DNA from: Bubalus kerabau
Taxonomy: Eukaryota > Chordata > Mammalia > Artiodactyla > Bovidae
Length of the DNA: 64,000 bases
Direction of reading: 5' to 3'
Assembly: GCF_029407905.1 (NCBI RefSeq)
Contig: NC_073645.1
Coordinates: 45,633,501 to 45,697,500, forward strand
A model generated the notes under the pieces. The model saw only the letters and a program-made list of their open reading frames with translations. It did no database searches and was not told the origin of the DNA. Shown here in pieces: positions 22,800 through 33,348 of the stretch. How positions within the stretch are numbered: the first letter of the stretch is position 1; each line of letters opens with the position of its first letter. The translations under genes and the position numbers were made by a program.

Positions 22800-24368
22800 A
22801 GGCTACTAGGAAGTAAAGGGAACTCTAAAGATCAGAGGAAGAGTAGGGTTGGTTTTTTTTTGAAACGTGATAAAAGATTTAATTTCTTTTTCACTTGTGA
22901 AGATACTTTTCCCATTAGAAAATGAGAAAATAAATTATCCAAATTTATAAACCTACATAGGAATTTATAATGCCCAGAAAACTGATGTTTCCAAATATCA
23001 ATTGTTCCCTGATCGTCCTCTATAAGCCAATCCAATAAAATACCCACTTTTCAGCATGTTTTCTAAAAACTAAATTGGCAAGCCAATTATAATGTTTATA
23101 TGTCATCAAAGGACATCTTTAAGAAAAGGAACAGACAAGCTATGGGGTAGGAAAGTAGTGGTAGCACATAAATACAACAAATGTCTCCTGTCCAAAATAT
23201 ATTTGAAAGCTCCTACAACTCAATAAGAGAAAGATCAACAGCCTGCTTCAATGTTAGCTGCAATGTAAAATTGTATAGGTACTTTGGAACTCTATTTGGC
23301 AGTTTCTTGTAAAGTTAAGTATAAATGTAGGCATTTACTGAAGGGAACTAAAACATACGTATGCTAAAATAAATTGTACAAAAATGTCCACAGCAGTTTT
23401 ATTCAGAATATCCCAAAACAACAGGTGTCCATTGTCAGAATATGGCTAAACAAAATGTGACATATTCATACAATAGATTTCCGCTCAACAACAGAAAGGA
23501 ATGAACTAGCAAAATACAGAACAGCATGGATCAACCTGAAAAATAACATGCTGAGTGAAATAAGCTTGATATAAAAGAGCACACGCCATATGGCTCCATT
23601 CATATGAAATTCTAGAATTTGCAGAATTAATCAAGAAGATGGCAGAACAGCAGTTAGCTCTGGGGTGGGAGGGGGTGGTGGACTGACTGGAAAGTGGCCT
23701 GAAAAAACTTTATAGGCTAAAGAAACATTATGTATCGTAATAAGTGTATGGATTACAGATGATGTATTTATCAAAACTCATCAGTGGTATGTGATTGGTG
23801 CTTTCACTATGTCAAGCAAACCTCAGTAAGAAAAAAACTCCTTATAATAAAAAAAAAATTTAAGTGGATCTTCACAGGAAAAAAAGAAGATGTTTCCAAT
23901 ATTGGAGTCACAGCATACGAACAGAATGACTTGGGAGATCTTATTGGCCACTGAAGTGCCTCACTGTTGGGGAGTAGGGTGAGGGGAGGGCCCAGTCATC
24001 CACTCCCGTCTGCCTGGATCAGCCTAGGGGGAGACCCTTTGGTAGGACCCTCAGGCACCAAAGCTATGACATCTGGTTGGGGGAAGAACTTCTGATGCTG
24101 ACAAGTGGTGTCTGAGAACGTGTGGTCAGCCTTGGGTCTGAGGGCAGCACCTCCCTTACTAGAACAGCCCCACCCTCACCTCTCTGCCATAAACTGATAG
24201 TTTGGTTTTCCATAAAGGGCCCCTCAGTGTTCATACAAAGGAAATAACGGACGTTTCTTGCTTTTAAAATCTTGCTCAGCCTCAGAGTTGTCATTTAGCG
24301 AAAGAGATTTATGTCTGCCTCAGTTTCCTACATTCCCAAACCACTTTCCATAAGAAAGCACTACCTTG

Positions 24369-26128
24369 TGCCATTCTCCCAGATCTTCCCACCCCCTTCC
24401 TCTCCCACAGAGTCCAAAAGACGGTTCTGTACATCAGTGTCTCTTGCTGTCTCGTATACAGGGTTATCGTTACCATCTTTCTAAATTCCATATATATGCG
24501 TTAGTATACTGTATTGGTGTTTCTCTTTCTGGCTTACTTCACTCTGTATAATAGGCTCCAGTTTCATCCACCTCATTAGAACTGATTCAAACGTATTCTT
24601 TTTAATGGCTGAGTAATACTCCATTGTGTATATGTACCACTGTTTTCTTATCCATTCATCTGCTGATGGATATCTAGGTTGCTTCCATGTCCTGGCTATT
24701 ATAAACAGTGCTGCGATGAACATTGGGGTACACATGTCTCTTTCAATTCTTCCTTCCTCAGTGTGTATGCCCAGCAGTGGGATTGCTGGGTCATAAAGCA
24801 GTTCTATTTCCAGTTTTTTAAGGAATCTCCACACTGTTCTCCATAGTGGCTGTACTAGTTTGCATTCCCACCAACAGTGTAAGAGGGTTCCCTTTTCTCC
24901 ACACCCTCTCCAGCATTTATTGCTTGTAGACTTTTGGATCGCAGCCATTCTGACTGGCATGAAATGGTACCTCATAGTGGTTTTGATTTGCATTTCTCTG
25001 ATAATGAGTGATGTTGAGCATCTTTTCATGTGTTTGTTAGCCATCTGTATGTCTTCTTTGGTGAAATGTCTATTTAGTTCTTTGGCCCATTTTTTGATTG
25101 GGTCATTTATTTTTCTGGAATTGAGCTGTAGGAGTTGCTTGTATATTTTTTAGATTAATTCTTTGTCAGTTGCTTCAATTGCTATTATTTTCTCCCATTC
25201 TGAAGGCTGTTTTTTCACCTTGCTTAGAGTTTCCTTTGTTGTGCAGAAGCTTATAAGTTTAATTAGATCCCATTTGTTTATTTTTGCTTTTATTTCCAAT
25301 ATTCTGGGAGGTGGGTCATAGAGGATCCTGCTGTGATGTATGTTGGAGAGTGTTTTGCCTATGTTCTCCTCAAGGAGTTTTATAGTTTCTGGTCTTACAT
25401 TTAGATCTTTAATCCATTTTGAGTTTATTTTTGTGTATGGTGTTAGAAAGTGCTCTAGTTTCATTCTTTTACAAGTGGTTGACCAGTTTTCCCAGCACCA
25501 CTTGTTAAAGAGCTTGTCTTTAATCCATTGTATATTCTTGCCTCCTTTGTCAAAGATAAGGTGTCCATATGTGCATGGATTTATCTCTGGGCTTTCTATT
25601 TTGTTCCATTGATCTATATTTCTGTCTTTGTGCCAGTACCATACTGTCTTGATGACTGTGACTTTGTAGTAGAGCCTGAAGTCAGGCAGGTTGATTCCTC
25701 AAGTTCCATTCTTCTTTCTCAAGATAGCTTTGGCTATTTGAGGTTTTTTGTTTTTCCATACAAATTGTGAAATTATTTGTTCTAGCTCTGTGAAGAATAC
25801 CGTTGGTAGCTTGATAGGGATTGCATTGAATCTATAAATTGCTTTGGGTAGTATACTCATTTTCATTATATTGATTCTTCCAATCCATGAACATGGCATA
25901 TTTCTCCATCTATTCATGTCCTCTTTGATTTCTTTCACCAGTGTTTTATAGTTTTATATATATAGGTCTTTAGTTTCTTTAGGTAGATATGGGGAGGGAG
26001 GAGGGAGGAGGGTTCAGGATGGGGAACACGTGTATACCTGTGGTGGATTCATTTCAATATAGAGCAAAACCAATACAATATTGTAAAGTTAAAAAATAAA
26101 ATAAAATTTTTAAAAAAATAAAAAAAAT
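24369..26128 (+). mobile_element. 5'-inverted (twin-primed) L1 insertion
   Basis: 24369-25988 is reverse-strand L1: it reads ORF2 C-terminal protein (187-residue open stretch at 24481-25044, further pieces to 25938) followed by the 3' UTR. 25988-26128 is forward-strand L1 3' UTR ending in an A/T-rich tail. AAAGCACTACCTTG (24355-24368) and AAAGCATCACCTTG (26129-26142) look like the target-site duplication with two differences. Confidence 0.85.
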
Positions 26129-26149
26129 AAAGCATCACCTTGATGTCTC

Positions 26150-26240
26150 CAGCAAATCTTTCTCTCTCTGTTTCTGTCTCTCTCACATGTACACATACAT
26201 GCACACACACACACACATACACAAATGCACACACACACTA
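26150..26240 (+). repeat. (TCTC)n/(CA)n simple repeat
   Basis: Pyrimidine-rich tctctctctg tract followed by CA-rich runs. Confidence 0.9.
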
Positions 26241-27277
26241 CCTGTGTCCCTGAATGCACACAGAGAGCAGGGCTCGCTAAGCATGCACAGATCCCTAGGT
26301 GTGGTGAGCTGAGCACTTGATTGCTCTGGTCAGGGCACAGAAAAGGAATAGAGAATGCCCACCCCAACACAGACCTCCAAAGCTGGAGTGGCTCATGGTC
26401 TGTAGCTGCATGGCAGCAGAAGGCGCTGAATTCCAGCCAAACAGGGAAGGAAGGCCCACGATGCCTGTCTCTCCCTCCTTTCCTTGCCCCCTCTCCCCTT
26501 ACCCAGTCCCTGGTGACATCCTCATGCAGCCTAGATTCACGTGTGAGATTGCCTCACCTACCCAATTCATTTCAAGGATGGGGAGTCTGAGTTACACATA
26601 CCAACAGCAAGGGGCAGTGACTAGACCAGAATCCTGAACTCCTGCCTTCCAGGGTGCCGCCTGCTGCATGATGCTGCCAGCCCAAGGTCTTTTTCTCATC
26701 AGAGAAGTGGATTAGAAATGCTAACAGGAATTTCTAAAAGGAATGCCTGTTAGATAGTATTGGAAAGTGGTACTCAGATCAAGGGCTCCTCCCATGCTGA
26801 GGGTATGATGGGACCACTGCCCCAGTCCTAGGGTGGGGACACAACTAGAGGAACTTCAGAATCACCAGGAAAGGGTGTCTCCCTTTAAGACCACTGGGAG
26901 CATATGCCCACAGAGGGAAAGACCCCGGGAACAGCCTGTAGGAAGCCCAGCAGAAGCCAAGTCAGGCCACACATAGGTCAGGGAGCATCCCAGCATGAGC
27001 TTTGTGCTGTATATGTTATAGGAGCTGTGAGATGGACAGAAGATGTGAAATGGTTTCAAAATATCGCACATCTCAAAATGATATGGTGATATAATTCCGT
27101 GATCATAAGCATGAGGTTTGGATTCCAACAGACTTCTCTCCAATACAGCAGACTTCTCTCCAAGACTTCCAGTACTGCTTCTCAATAGACACGGGGCCAT
27201 GAGCCGCAGTTTCTGAGTGTGCAAAATGGGAGGAAGTGGCCCAGAATCTGCTAAATAAATGAGAGCTGGACCTGGCT
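26241..27277. other. Intergenic, nothing recognised
   Basis: No gene. A 15-bp unit cagacttctctccaa occurs twice 21 bp apart near 27128-27163. Confidence 0.5.
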
Positions 27278-27418
27278 CATTTTTATTTTATTTTACTAAT
27301 TTATTGGCCATGGCTGTGTGATTTGTAGGTTCCCAGTTCTCTACTCAGGGATCGAACCCAGGCCCTCATCAGCAACCGCATGGAATGCTAACCACCAGAC
27401 CACCAGGGAATTCCCTGC
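27278..27418 (-). mobile_element. CHR-type SINE
   Basis: Poly-T-rich start, cagggatcgaacccagg segment, end accaccagggaattccc. Confidence 0.75.
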
Positions 27419-28089
27419 CTCATTTTTAAAGACCTGACTTCAGAAGTCAATAGACACAGCACCTGGAGGCCAGCGCTGGGCTCCACAGCCAATGTTTCTT
27501 TGAAAGTGATCAGAGGACAGGCGAGAGATTGGGAAGAGAGGAGCTGTCCACTGTCTCAGTGCTGAACTTTCTGGACCTCAATCCTTGGCAGGAGCCTCCT
27601 GGCTTTCAACTGCTTAGGTCCCCTGGTCCCAGGCAGTGGTTGCGATGAAGTAGAGACAGGAGTGGGACAAGAAGCTTAAAGAAATAGCTCTTTCTGAACA
27701 TTCTATTCCTGAGGATACATGACAAGCTCCACTGCTCCACTGCACCTCAGAGACAGGAAATGAACAGATGCTAGACAGCCTTAGAAGTCAGTCCTAACTC
27801 CGAGAAGCCATTGTTCATGGACTGGCTCAGCGCCTCACAGCCTAACACTCAGGAAGATCAATCACACACTTTTGTCCTCCTGGAGCCCATGCAGGTTGCA
27901 AATAAAGGAGAGGCTGCCACCACGGGCAGGTTTAATGGATTTTCAAGGCAAAGTGCAAGCCTCCCTGGCTGGCTCTGTGGACAATGGTAAGTTCAGTGGG
28001 GAGGAAAGGCCCCATATCTGGGCTAGGCAGACTCTAGCTGGACTGAAACTCCTTCTGTTTTCCCAGCTGTGGGGGCATCTGTTGGTGTA
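27419..28089. other. Intergenic, nothing recognised
   Basis: No repeat or gene recognised. Confidence 0.5.
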
Positions 28090-28250
28090 GGTGGTGGAGC
28101 CCTGAGCTAGGTAAGGTGGGGAAGGAATTGGCATTCCAATCTCAGCCCTGCCACAGACCATGAGATCTTGGGCAAGCTACTTAGCTGGAAGACTCTGTCA
28201 CCCCATCTGCAAGTGGAATGGCAGTCCCTCTCCTATGAACCGTAAGGCCT
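28090..28250 (+). mobile_element. MIR relic
   Basis: cagccctgccacagaccatgag, then cttgggcaagctacttag and ccccatctgcaa. Confidence 0.65.
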
Positions 28251-28469
28251 GGCCCAAAGGGGGCTCTCAGACATGGTTACACATATCCATTATCACTTAC
28301 TGACTTCCTACGCGCCCCCCAGGTGGCATGCAGCCCAAGGATCCCATTTAGAAAGGGAGGTAGAGGAGGGGAGAGTGGGAGTGATGGCTGATCGGGCATC
28401 ACCAGGAGAGGTGGAAACAGGGGTGTTCAATCTGTGCATCAGAACAGAGTCATGGTGATTACACATATA

Positions 28470-28640
28470 GGTGCTGAGTCAGACAGGAATCCCTCCATAG
28501 TTCTGACACCTGGGCAGCCACTTAACCTTTTCAACCTCAATTTCCTAAGCCATATGGTGGGGATAACTGCAGTCTCTGATACAGGGCAGCAGTGGAACTT
28601 AAATGAGATTATGTAGGCATAGGGTCTGGATGGCAACCAG
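28470..28640 (+). mobile_element. MIR relic
   Basis: cctgggcagccacttaacc, tcaatttcctaagcc and aacttaaatgagattatgt follow the MIR order. Confidence 0.65.
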
Positions 28641-29644
28641 CCTCTGACAGGTGACAAGCATTCCATACATCCTGTGTCCCCTCAGACAAAGGTGGCTCAG
28701 CTATTCCCAGGAGACCACCAGGAGAGGCTGTCAGGTAGCTGATTCCTTCCTCCCTTCCCTGGGCCCATTTCCTGCTATGCCTGGACTGTGGGGGCTGGGA
28801 CCACCATGGAGACTGAGGAGTGACAAAGGCCCTGCCCAGAAAGCCAGTTCCTCTGATAACCAGCATGTGAGCCAGAGGCTGGACGATCCCATTGGAAAGA
28901 CTCTGCTCAGTTGATTCTGCTTGCCCAGCTGGAGGGCTGGACCAGGAGGTGTGCAAAAACAACCTGCCTGGGAAGGAACCACCAGTCCGGGAGTGGGCAG
29001 CAGCTGGCAGCAGAGAGAGAGAACACTGGACAGTGAGTCGTGGCCCTGAGCAAAGGGAGCATCTCTGGGTCACTCCTTGACCCCCTGGGGTCCTCTAGGT
29101 CACATGAGGTAGCGGGTGTGTGTGTTTAGAAAACGCAGACCTGCTGGGAGACTCAGGGATGTGTCCCTATAGCAGTTAGAGGTTTCAGGGCCTGGAAGCT
29201 GTCATCTGAAAGGGACTGACATTTCTGTCCTTCAGTCTGGCATTGGGCTGGTGTCTAGGATTCGCCACCACCTGCCTTTTCAGCCTTTTCAGCCTTTCTG
29301 CAGGCCTACCTTTGCTCCAGAGCCACAAATACACACCAGGCTTCAGCCTCTGGGCTCACGCTTAGGCACCTCTCTCCCCCGGAACACAAGTTTCCAGGCT
29401 TCCCCTTCACTTGCAGAAATCCAGAATCCTCCATTCCCCAAAGGGATGTGTTCTCTGTAGCTACTTCAGTGAGACCTCTCTTGGGGCATTGGTGACATTT
29501 TGGTGACAGTTTGTACAAACCTTTCCTATCTGTCTCAAGATAGCTGTGGAGAGGACCACTTCGGTCTCTAACATCTCATTGTAGTTTATGAGTCATGCAT
29601 GTCTGTGTTCAAGCACATGTGTGTGATAAATACAGTGGGGAGAA
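28641..29644. other. Intergenic, nothing recognised
   Basis: Overlapping short ORFs on both strands have no family signature. Confidence 0.5.
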
Positions 29645-29950
29645 CATGTTTTAATGTCCAATAGATGTGGATTCCAATTCACATGATGACTCTACCTTCT
29701 TAATTAGCTTACACTGCCTTATTTATGGGGCTTCCCTGGTGGCCCAGATGGTAAAAAAATCCACCTGCAAGGCAGGAGACCCAGGTTCCATCCCTGGGTC
29801 TGGAAGATCCCCTGGAGAAAGGAATGGGTATTGATGCCAACTTGGAGTGACCTTGAGCAAATTAAGGACATTTCTGGGTCTTAGCTCCTTCACCTCATCA
29901 AGTTGGGATCATGATATCTGTGTTGAAGGGTTGAGGCAAGGATTCCCAAA
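29645..29950 (+). mobile_element. MIR relic split by a Bov-tA
   Basis: gatgtggattccaattcacatg, a Bov-tA insertion, then ccttgagcaaattaagg and tccttcacctcatc. Confidence 0.55.
29727..29830 (+). mobile_element. Bov-tA SINE, 3'-truncated
   Basis: ggggcttccctggtggcccag head to gagaaaggaatggg. Confidence 0.88.
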
Positions 29951-30689
29951 GACATGTCTGTCTATCTGCCTCCGTGTGAAACTATAGTAAACCATCAAAG
30001 CGGGTGAGACTCAACTCTGCTGAGCCCTCCCTCAGGGCTCAACGACAGCACTTAATGACTCATGTTAACATTGTCATGAATATCCCATCACTTCTCTCCA
30101 GCTCAGAGAAGCCTGACATGCAGATCTGGCCACAGTGTAGCCTCCTGACAGGCACACTCCAGGCCCTGAAGATTCATCTCCTGGTCATGTGGGCCCCCTT
30201 TCCTGAGGAGCAATAGAAACCCCGCATCAAAGCCTGGACACGGACAGGCATCTTGCTTCCTCGGTGAGCGTGACCTCATTGCTGGTCTGGAGCTGTCAGA
30301 CCTGTGCTCAGTGAAGCCCAGCCTGGGAGCTGAGGACCTGGTCCCTAAGGAGACCAGCCCTTCCACAGCATGCCCACCCCCCGCACCTGGCCCCACCCTG
30401 AGAGAAGGAAATATTGTTCACAACCAGAAGAAAATGAGCTTCTTTTCTTTAAGAAACTGAGTTAAATGTTCTGAGCAGCTTTCTGCCATTTTAACCTTTC
30501 AATATTGCCTTTAAAATCTCAGGAAGCAAATGATTTTCAACATGATGCATGGTGTGTGTGTGTGATCCTTGGTTTATGGCTGCTGCGCCTGGTTACCTGA
30601 TCACCAAGATCATTTTGATGTTGCAAAGTTGAGATACTTTCTAGTTCCAGACCAAGGACACTCACTTGAGAAAGTGACTGAGGACCTCT
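29951..30689. other. Intergenic, nothing recognised
   Basis: No gene. A short (GT)n run is at about 30552. Confidence 0.5.
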
Positions 30690-30800
30690 GGAATGTGCAG
30701 AAGGGGGCAGTCTATGGAGTTAGACATGATGGCTTCCTCCCTGACCAGTTCTGTCACTTAATCTTTTTGAGTCTCAGTCAAAAATGTGGATGAGAAGCTT
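30690..30800 (+). mobile_element. MIR relic
   Basis: cagttctgtcacttaatctttttgagtctcagtc fits the MIR core. Confidence 0.55.
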
Positions 30801-31039
30801 TTTTTTTTCTTGTCATTGGGCAGGGATGAAATGGAGTGCAATAATGCTTGGACATGTCTTATAAACTCCACTGTGCCGTAAGAGATTAGTTAACACTTCA
30901 CTCTGCACTTCCTACACACGCTGGTGACCCTTCAGCAGGAACCTCTAGGCCAAAGCATTAGGCCACTGCTGGAGGAAGTACCATGTGATGAGTTGGCATC
31001 CAGCGCCGCCACCTGACTGCGTCTCCTGGACTTTGCTCC

Positions 31040-31205
31040 TCAGGACATGGTCATGGACCACCCTCATCAGTATCACCTGAACAACTCATAAGAATGGTCG
31101 GTTTGGGTAGGTCCCAATCCGACCTCAGATTCGTGACCAAGGAATCTAACTCTTAACCAGCATCCCAAGTTTCCCAAGTGATTCTGATAAACCCTGAAGT
31201 ATAAG
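31040..31205 (+). mobile_element. MER5A-like hAT MITE relic
   Basis: accaccctcatcagtatcacc, then tctaactcttaaccagca and caagtgattctgata, the MER5A order. Confidence 0.6.
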
Positions 31206-31641
31206 AAGAGTAGACCCAACAGTGCTCAGAGCAGTGTTTAGCTCACGAGTTTATTCCACAAACAGTACCTGGTCACCTGTCTCTTGCTAGGGGCTACTTG
31301 TGGGGACAAAGTCTTTGGGAGCAGGGGAGATATGCAATTGAATATCTCACTCTGATGCCAAGTATCTAATGAAGACATATCCAACCCTGAAGTCATCAGG
31401 CCATGTGATGCGCCAAGCAATGAGGAGATGGCTGGCTTCCGGTTCATTTCCTCCTCTGGTGGGCACAGCTCTGCGCATACAGTGTCTTAGTTATTTCTTA
31501 CCAGAACCCTGAGAGGGAAAGAAGGACAATGAGGCTCCTTGAGGTCTGGTAACTTGCCAGGATCCTGTGACATCAGTGGTGTGTTGGTAAAGGTTCAGTC
31601 ACAGGGTAAGACGGGGAGCCCTGATCCACACACCCTCCCCC
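31206..31641. other. Intergenic, nothing recognised
   Basis: No repeat or gene recognised. Confidence 0.5.
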
Positions 31642-31916
31642 AGGATCTTTTGTTTTTAAGATTTATTTATTTTTGCCTGCACTTGGTCTTCATTGCTGCA
31701 CGCGGGCTTTCTCTAACTGTGCCGAGTGGGGGCCCTTCTCCAGTTGCCGTGCACCGGCCTCCCGCTGTGGTGGCCTCTCGTTGCAGCCTGCAACAAGAGT
31801 TATGTGCACCGGCTCAGCTGCCCCTTGACATGTGCGATCTTCCAGGAGCAGGGCTTGAACCTGCGTCTCCTGCATTGGCAGGCAGATTCTTAGTCACTGG
31901 ATCACCTGGGAAGCCC
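31642..31916 (-). mobile_element. CHR-type SINE, full length
   Basis: tttttaagatttatttattt start, gagcagggcttgaacctgcg B-box-like segment, end atcacctgggaagccc. Confidence 0.8.
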
Positions 31917-32699
31917 TCCACCTGGGGCCCTGACAGAAAGATAGGAGGGCCACAGTCGGTGCACGCTTTCCCGAGGAGGAGCTGGGAGCCTGCTTGCTCA
32001 GAGTTCTCAGGGTCTCCACCAAGCCACACCAGAGTTCCTGCAGGGTGTGGCATTCAGGTCCCTCACAGACTGGCACCAGCTGCCCCACCAGACCCACAGC
32101 ACATGGTGTGTGGCCTGGCAGAGGGCCACGGGGGAGCCTGGGCTGGGAGTGCTGAGTTATCAGCCACCCCAGGGCTCTGCTGAGACTGGCCTTGGACAGG
32201 CAGAACCATCCATCCACCTGTGAGCGCTCAGGGCCAGATAAAGGCCTCTCTGGACTAGGGGATGTCTCAGCATCACCCCAGTAGGCTTGAGGATGTGGCT
32301 GAAGCCCAGGCAGAAGGGCGGTGGGAAGACAGCCCCGTGAACCAAGCGCCCCCAGGGGTGTAGCTGCTGCCCCGGGGACAGGCTGGGGAGGCCCTGAGAG
32401 ACATCAGGGGCCAGGGGCTTGATCACAGAGGTTGGAGAGAGGTGTGTTCCTTCCCATCGGCAAACGGAGCCCACCTGAGCTCCCCCAGCTCAGCCCACAG
32501 AGGGAGAAACTTCAGCACTGCGAGGCTCCGAGGGACAGGTGGGGCAGGACCTCCCCGTCCACGTCTGGCCAGGCTGGCGCTGGGGCTCGGATGGGTAGCC
32601 CTGAGGCATGAAGGTGCCCAGACATCCCTCCCTTTTCTCGGGCAGACTTCCTTGACTCAGCCTGTCTTTGACACACATTCGAGGAGGATTGGGGAGTTG
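31917..32699. other. GC-rich sequence upstream of the GPR26 CpG island
   Basis: No repeat or gene. GC content climbs toward the promoter. Confidence 0.5.
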
Positions 32700-32727
32700 G
32701 GGGTGGGAGACAGGAAGCTACCAAGAG

Positions 32728-32732
32728 CCAAT
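32728..32732 (+). promoter_or_regulatory. CCAAT box (NF-Y-type) upstream of GPR26
   Basis: CCAAT in the context AGCCAATCA, at the upstream edge of the CpG island and about 620 bp before the start codon. The match is seen directly; binding is inferred. Confidence 0.45.
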
Positions 32733-32770
32733 CACCCCGCACCGGAGCCTTCAGGGCTGGTTCTTTCTGA

Positions 32771-32798
32771 GTGTGTGTGTGCGCGCGCGCTCGCGCGC
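32771..32798 (+). repeat. (GT)5(GC)n alternating purine-pyrimidine tract
   Basis: GT dinucleotides run directly into GC dinucleotides, with one T-C break at 32791. The pattern is strongly Z-DNA-prone and lies about 40 bp after the CCAAT box in the GPR26 promoter. Confidence 0.85.
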
Positions 32799-32848
32799 CT
32801 CAGCGGAGAATTTCTGTGATAGAAGCAGCCAGATTCTGGAGTGAGCCA

Positions 32849-33075
32849 GACGAGAGAGCGAAGAACAAGAGGGGAGGAGAAAACTGGTGAGGGGTGCGAG
32901 AGACAGACGGAGAGAACAGCAGTGGGTGAGAAGGCACAGCAGAGGGGGGAGAGAGAGAAAGTGGAGAGGAAGGCAGAGAGGAAGAGCGAGGAGAGCAAGC
33001 AGCTGAGAGAAGGGAGGCAGAGAAAGCAAGGTTGCAGGAGGGGCCGCGGAGACCGAGACGGAGCGCGGAGGGATG
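32849..33075 (+). promoter_or_regulatory. Purine-rich (G/A) leader segment
   Basis: About 225 bp on the sense strand is overwhelmingly G and A with many GAGAG runs, between the Z-DNA tract and the GC-rich leader. It probably belongs to the 5' UTR or core promoter; no ORF is implied. Confidence 0.6.
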
Positions 33076-33202
33076 GGGTGACAGGCGGCCGCCGGCGCCC
33101 GCAGTCCGGAATCCGAGGGCGCGCAAAGCTCCGGGTTCGGCGGCTCACGGGCGCTTGCCCGGGAGGTGGCGCCGGGCTCCGGGGTGGCCGCGCGCCCTCT
33201 CC

Positions 33203-33247
33203 GGGGGGCGGGGGACTGGGGGAGCCATGGCGGCGGGGAACGGGGGG
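33203..33247 (+). promoter_or_regulatory. G-quadruplex-type G-run cluster in the 5' leader
   Basis: Runs of 6, 5, 5, 4 and 6 G with short spacers (33203-33208, 33210-33214, 33218-33222, 33235-33238, 33242-33247). The cluster overlaps the start of upstream ORF 1. Confidence 0.6.
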
Positions 33248-33280
33248 CGCGGGGCGGCTGCACGGCCGCCGAGGGGCTGA
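33227..33280 (+). promoter_or_regulatory. Upstream ORF 1 of GPR26 (17 codons)
   Basis: ATG in the strong Kozak context GAGCCATGG opens a 17-residue alanine/glycine/arginine-rich reading frame ending at TGA 33278-33280. It is out of frame with GPR26 and ends 68 nt before the main ATG. Whether it is in the mRNA depends on the unknown transcription start. Confidence 0.55.
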
Positions 33281-33299
33281 GCCGGCGGCGGGCTGCGCC

Positions 33300-33326
33300 A
33301 TGGCGGCGCGGGGCGGCGGGCCCTGA
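33300..33326 (+). promoter_or_regulatory. Upstream ORF 2 of GPR26 (8 codons)
   Basis: ATG in the strong context GCGCCATGG opens an 8-residue frame ending at TGA 33324-33326, only 22 nt before the GPR26 ATG. Such close, well-placed uORFs usually lower main-ORF translation; that effect is inferred. Confidence 0.55.
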
Positions 33327-33348
33327 GCGCCGGCGGCGGGCGCGCACC

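Larger units (their letters stand above)
21895..23830 (+). mobile_element. Old L1 mosaic (ORF2 and 3' UTR)
   Basis: Sense landmarks: aattaaaactacactgagatac, cctgataccagaatcagacaaagcc, atgtccacagcag, aaaggaatgaactagc and ctccattcatatgaaattc. It is heavily decayed and interrupted by two SINEs. Confidence 0.7.

Noticed and set aside
24481..25044. 187-codon ORF with clear protein similarity
   Set aside because: Real similarity, but it is the L1 ORF2 C-terminus within a truncated, inverted L1, so it is reported as a mobile element and not a host gene.
31539..32183. 214-codon forward ORF
   Set aside because: Runs through an antisense CHR SINE and unrelated flanks.
33166..33348. 61-residue N-terminal extension in frame with GPR26
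   Set aside because: Only a GTG begins it. There is no in-frame ATG, and the 337-residue start at 33349 matches the known receptor length.
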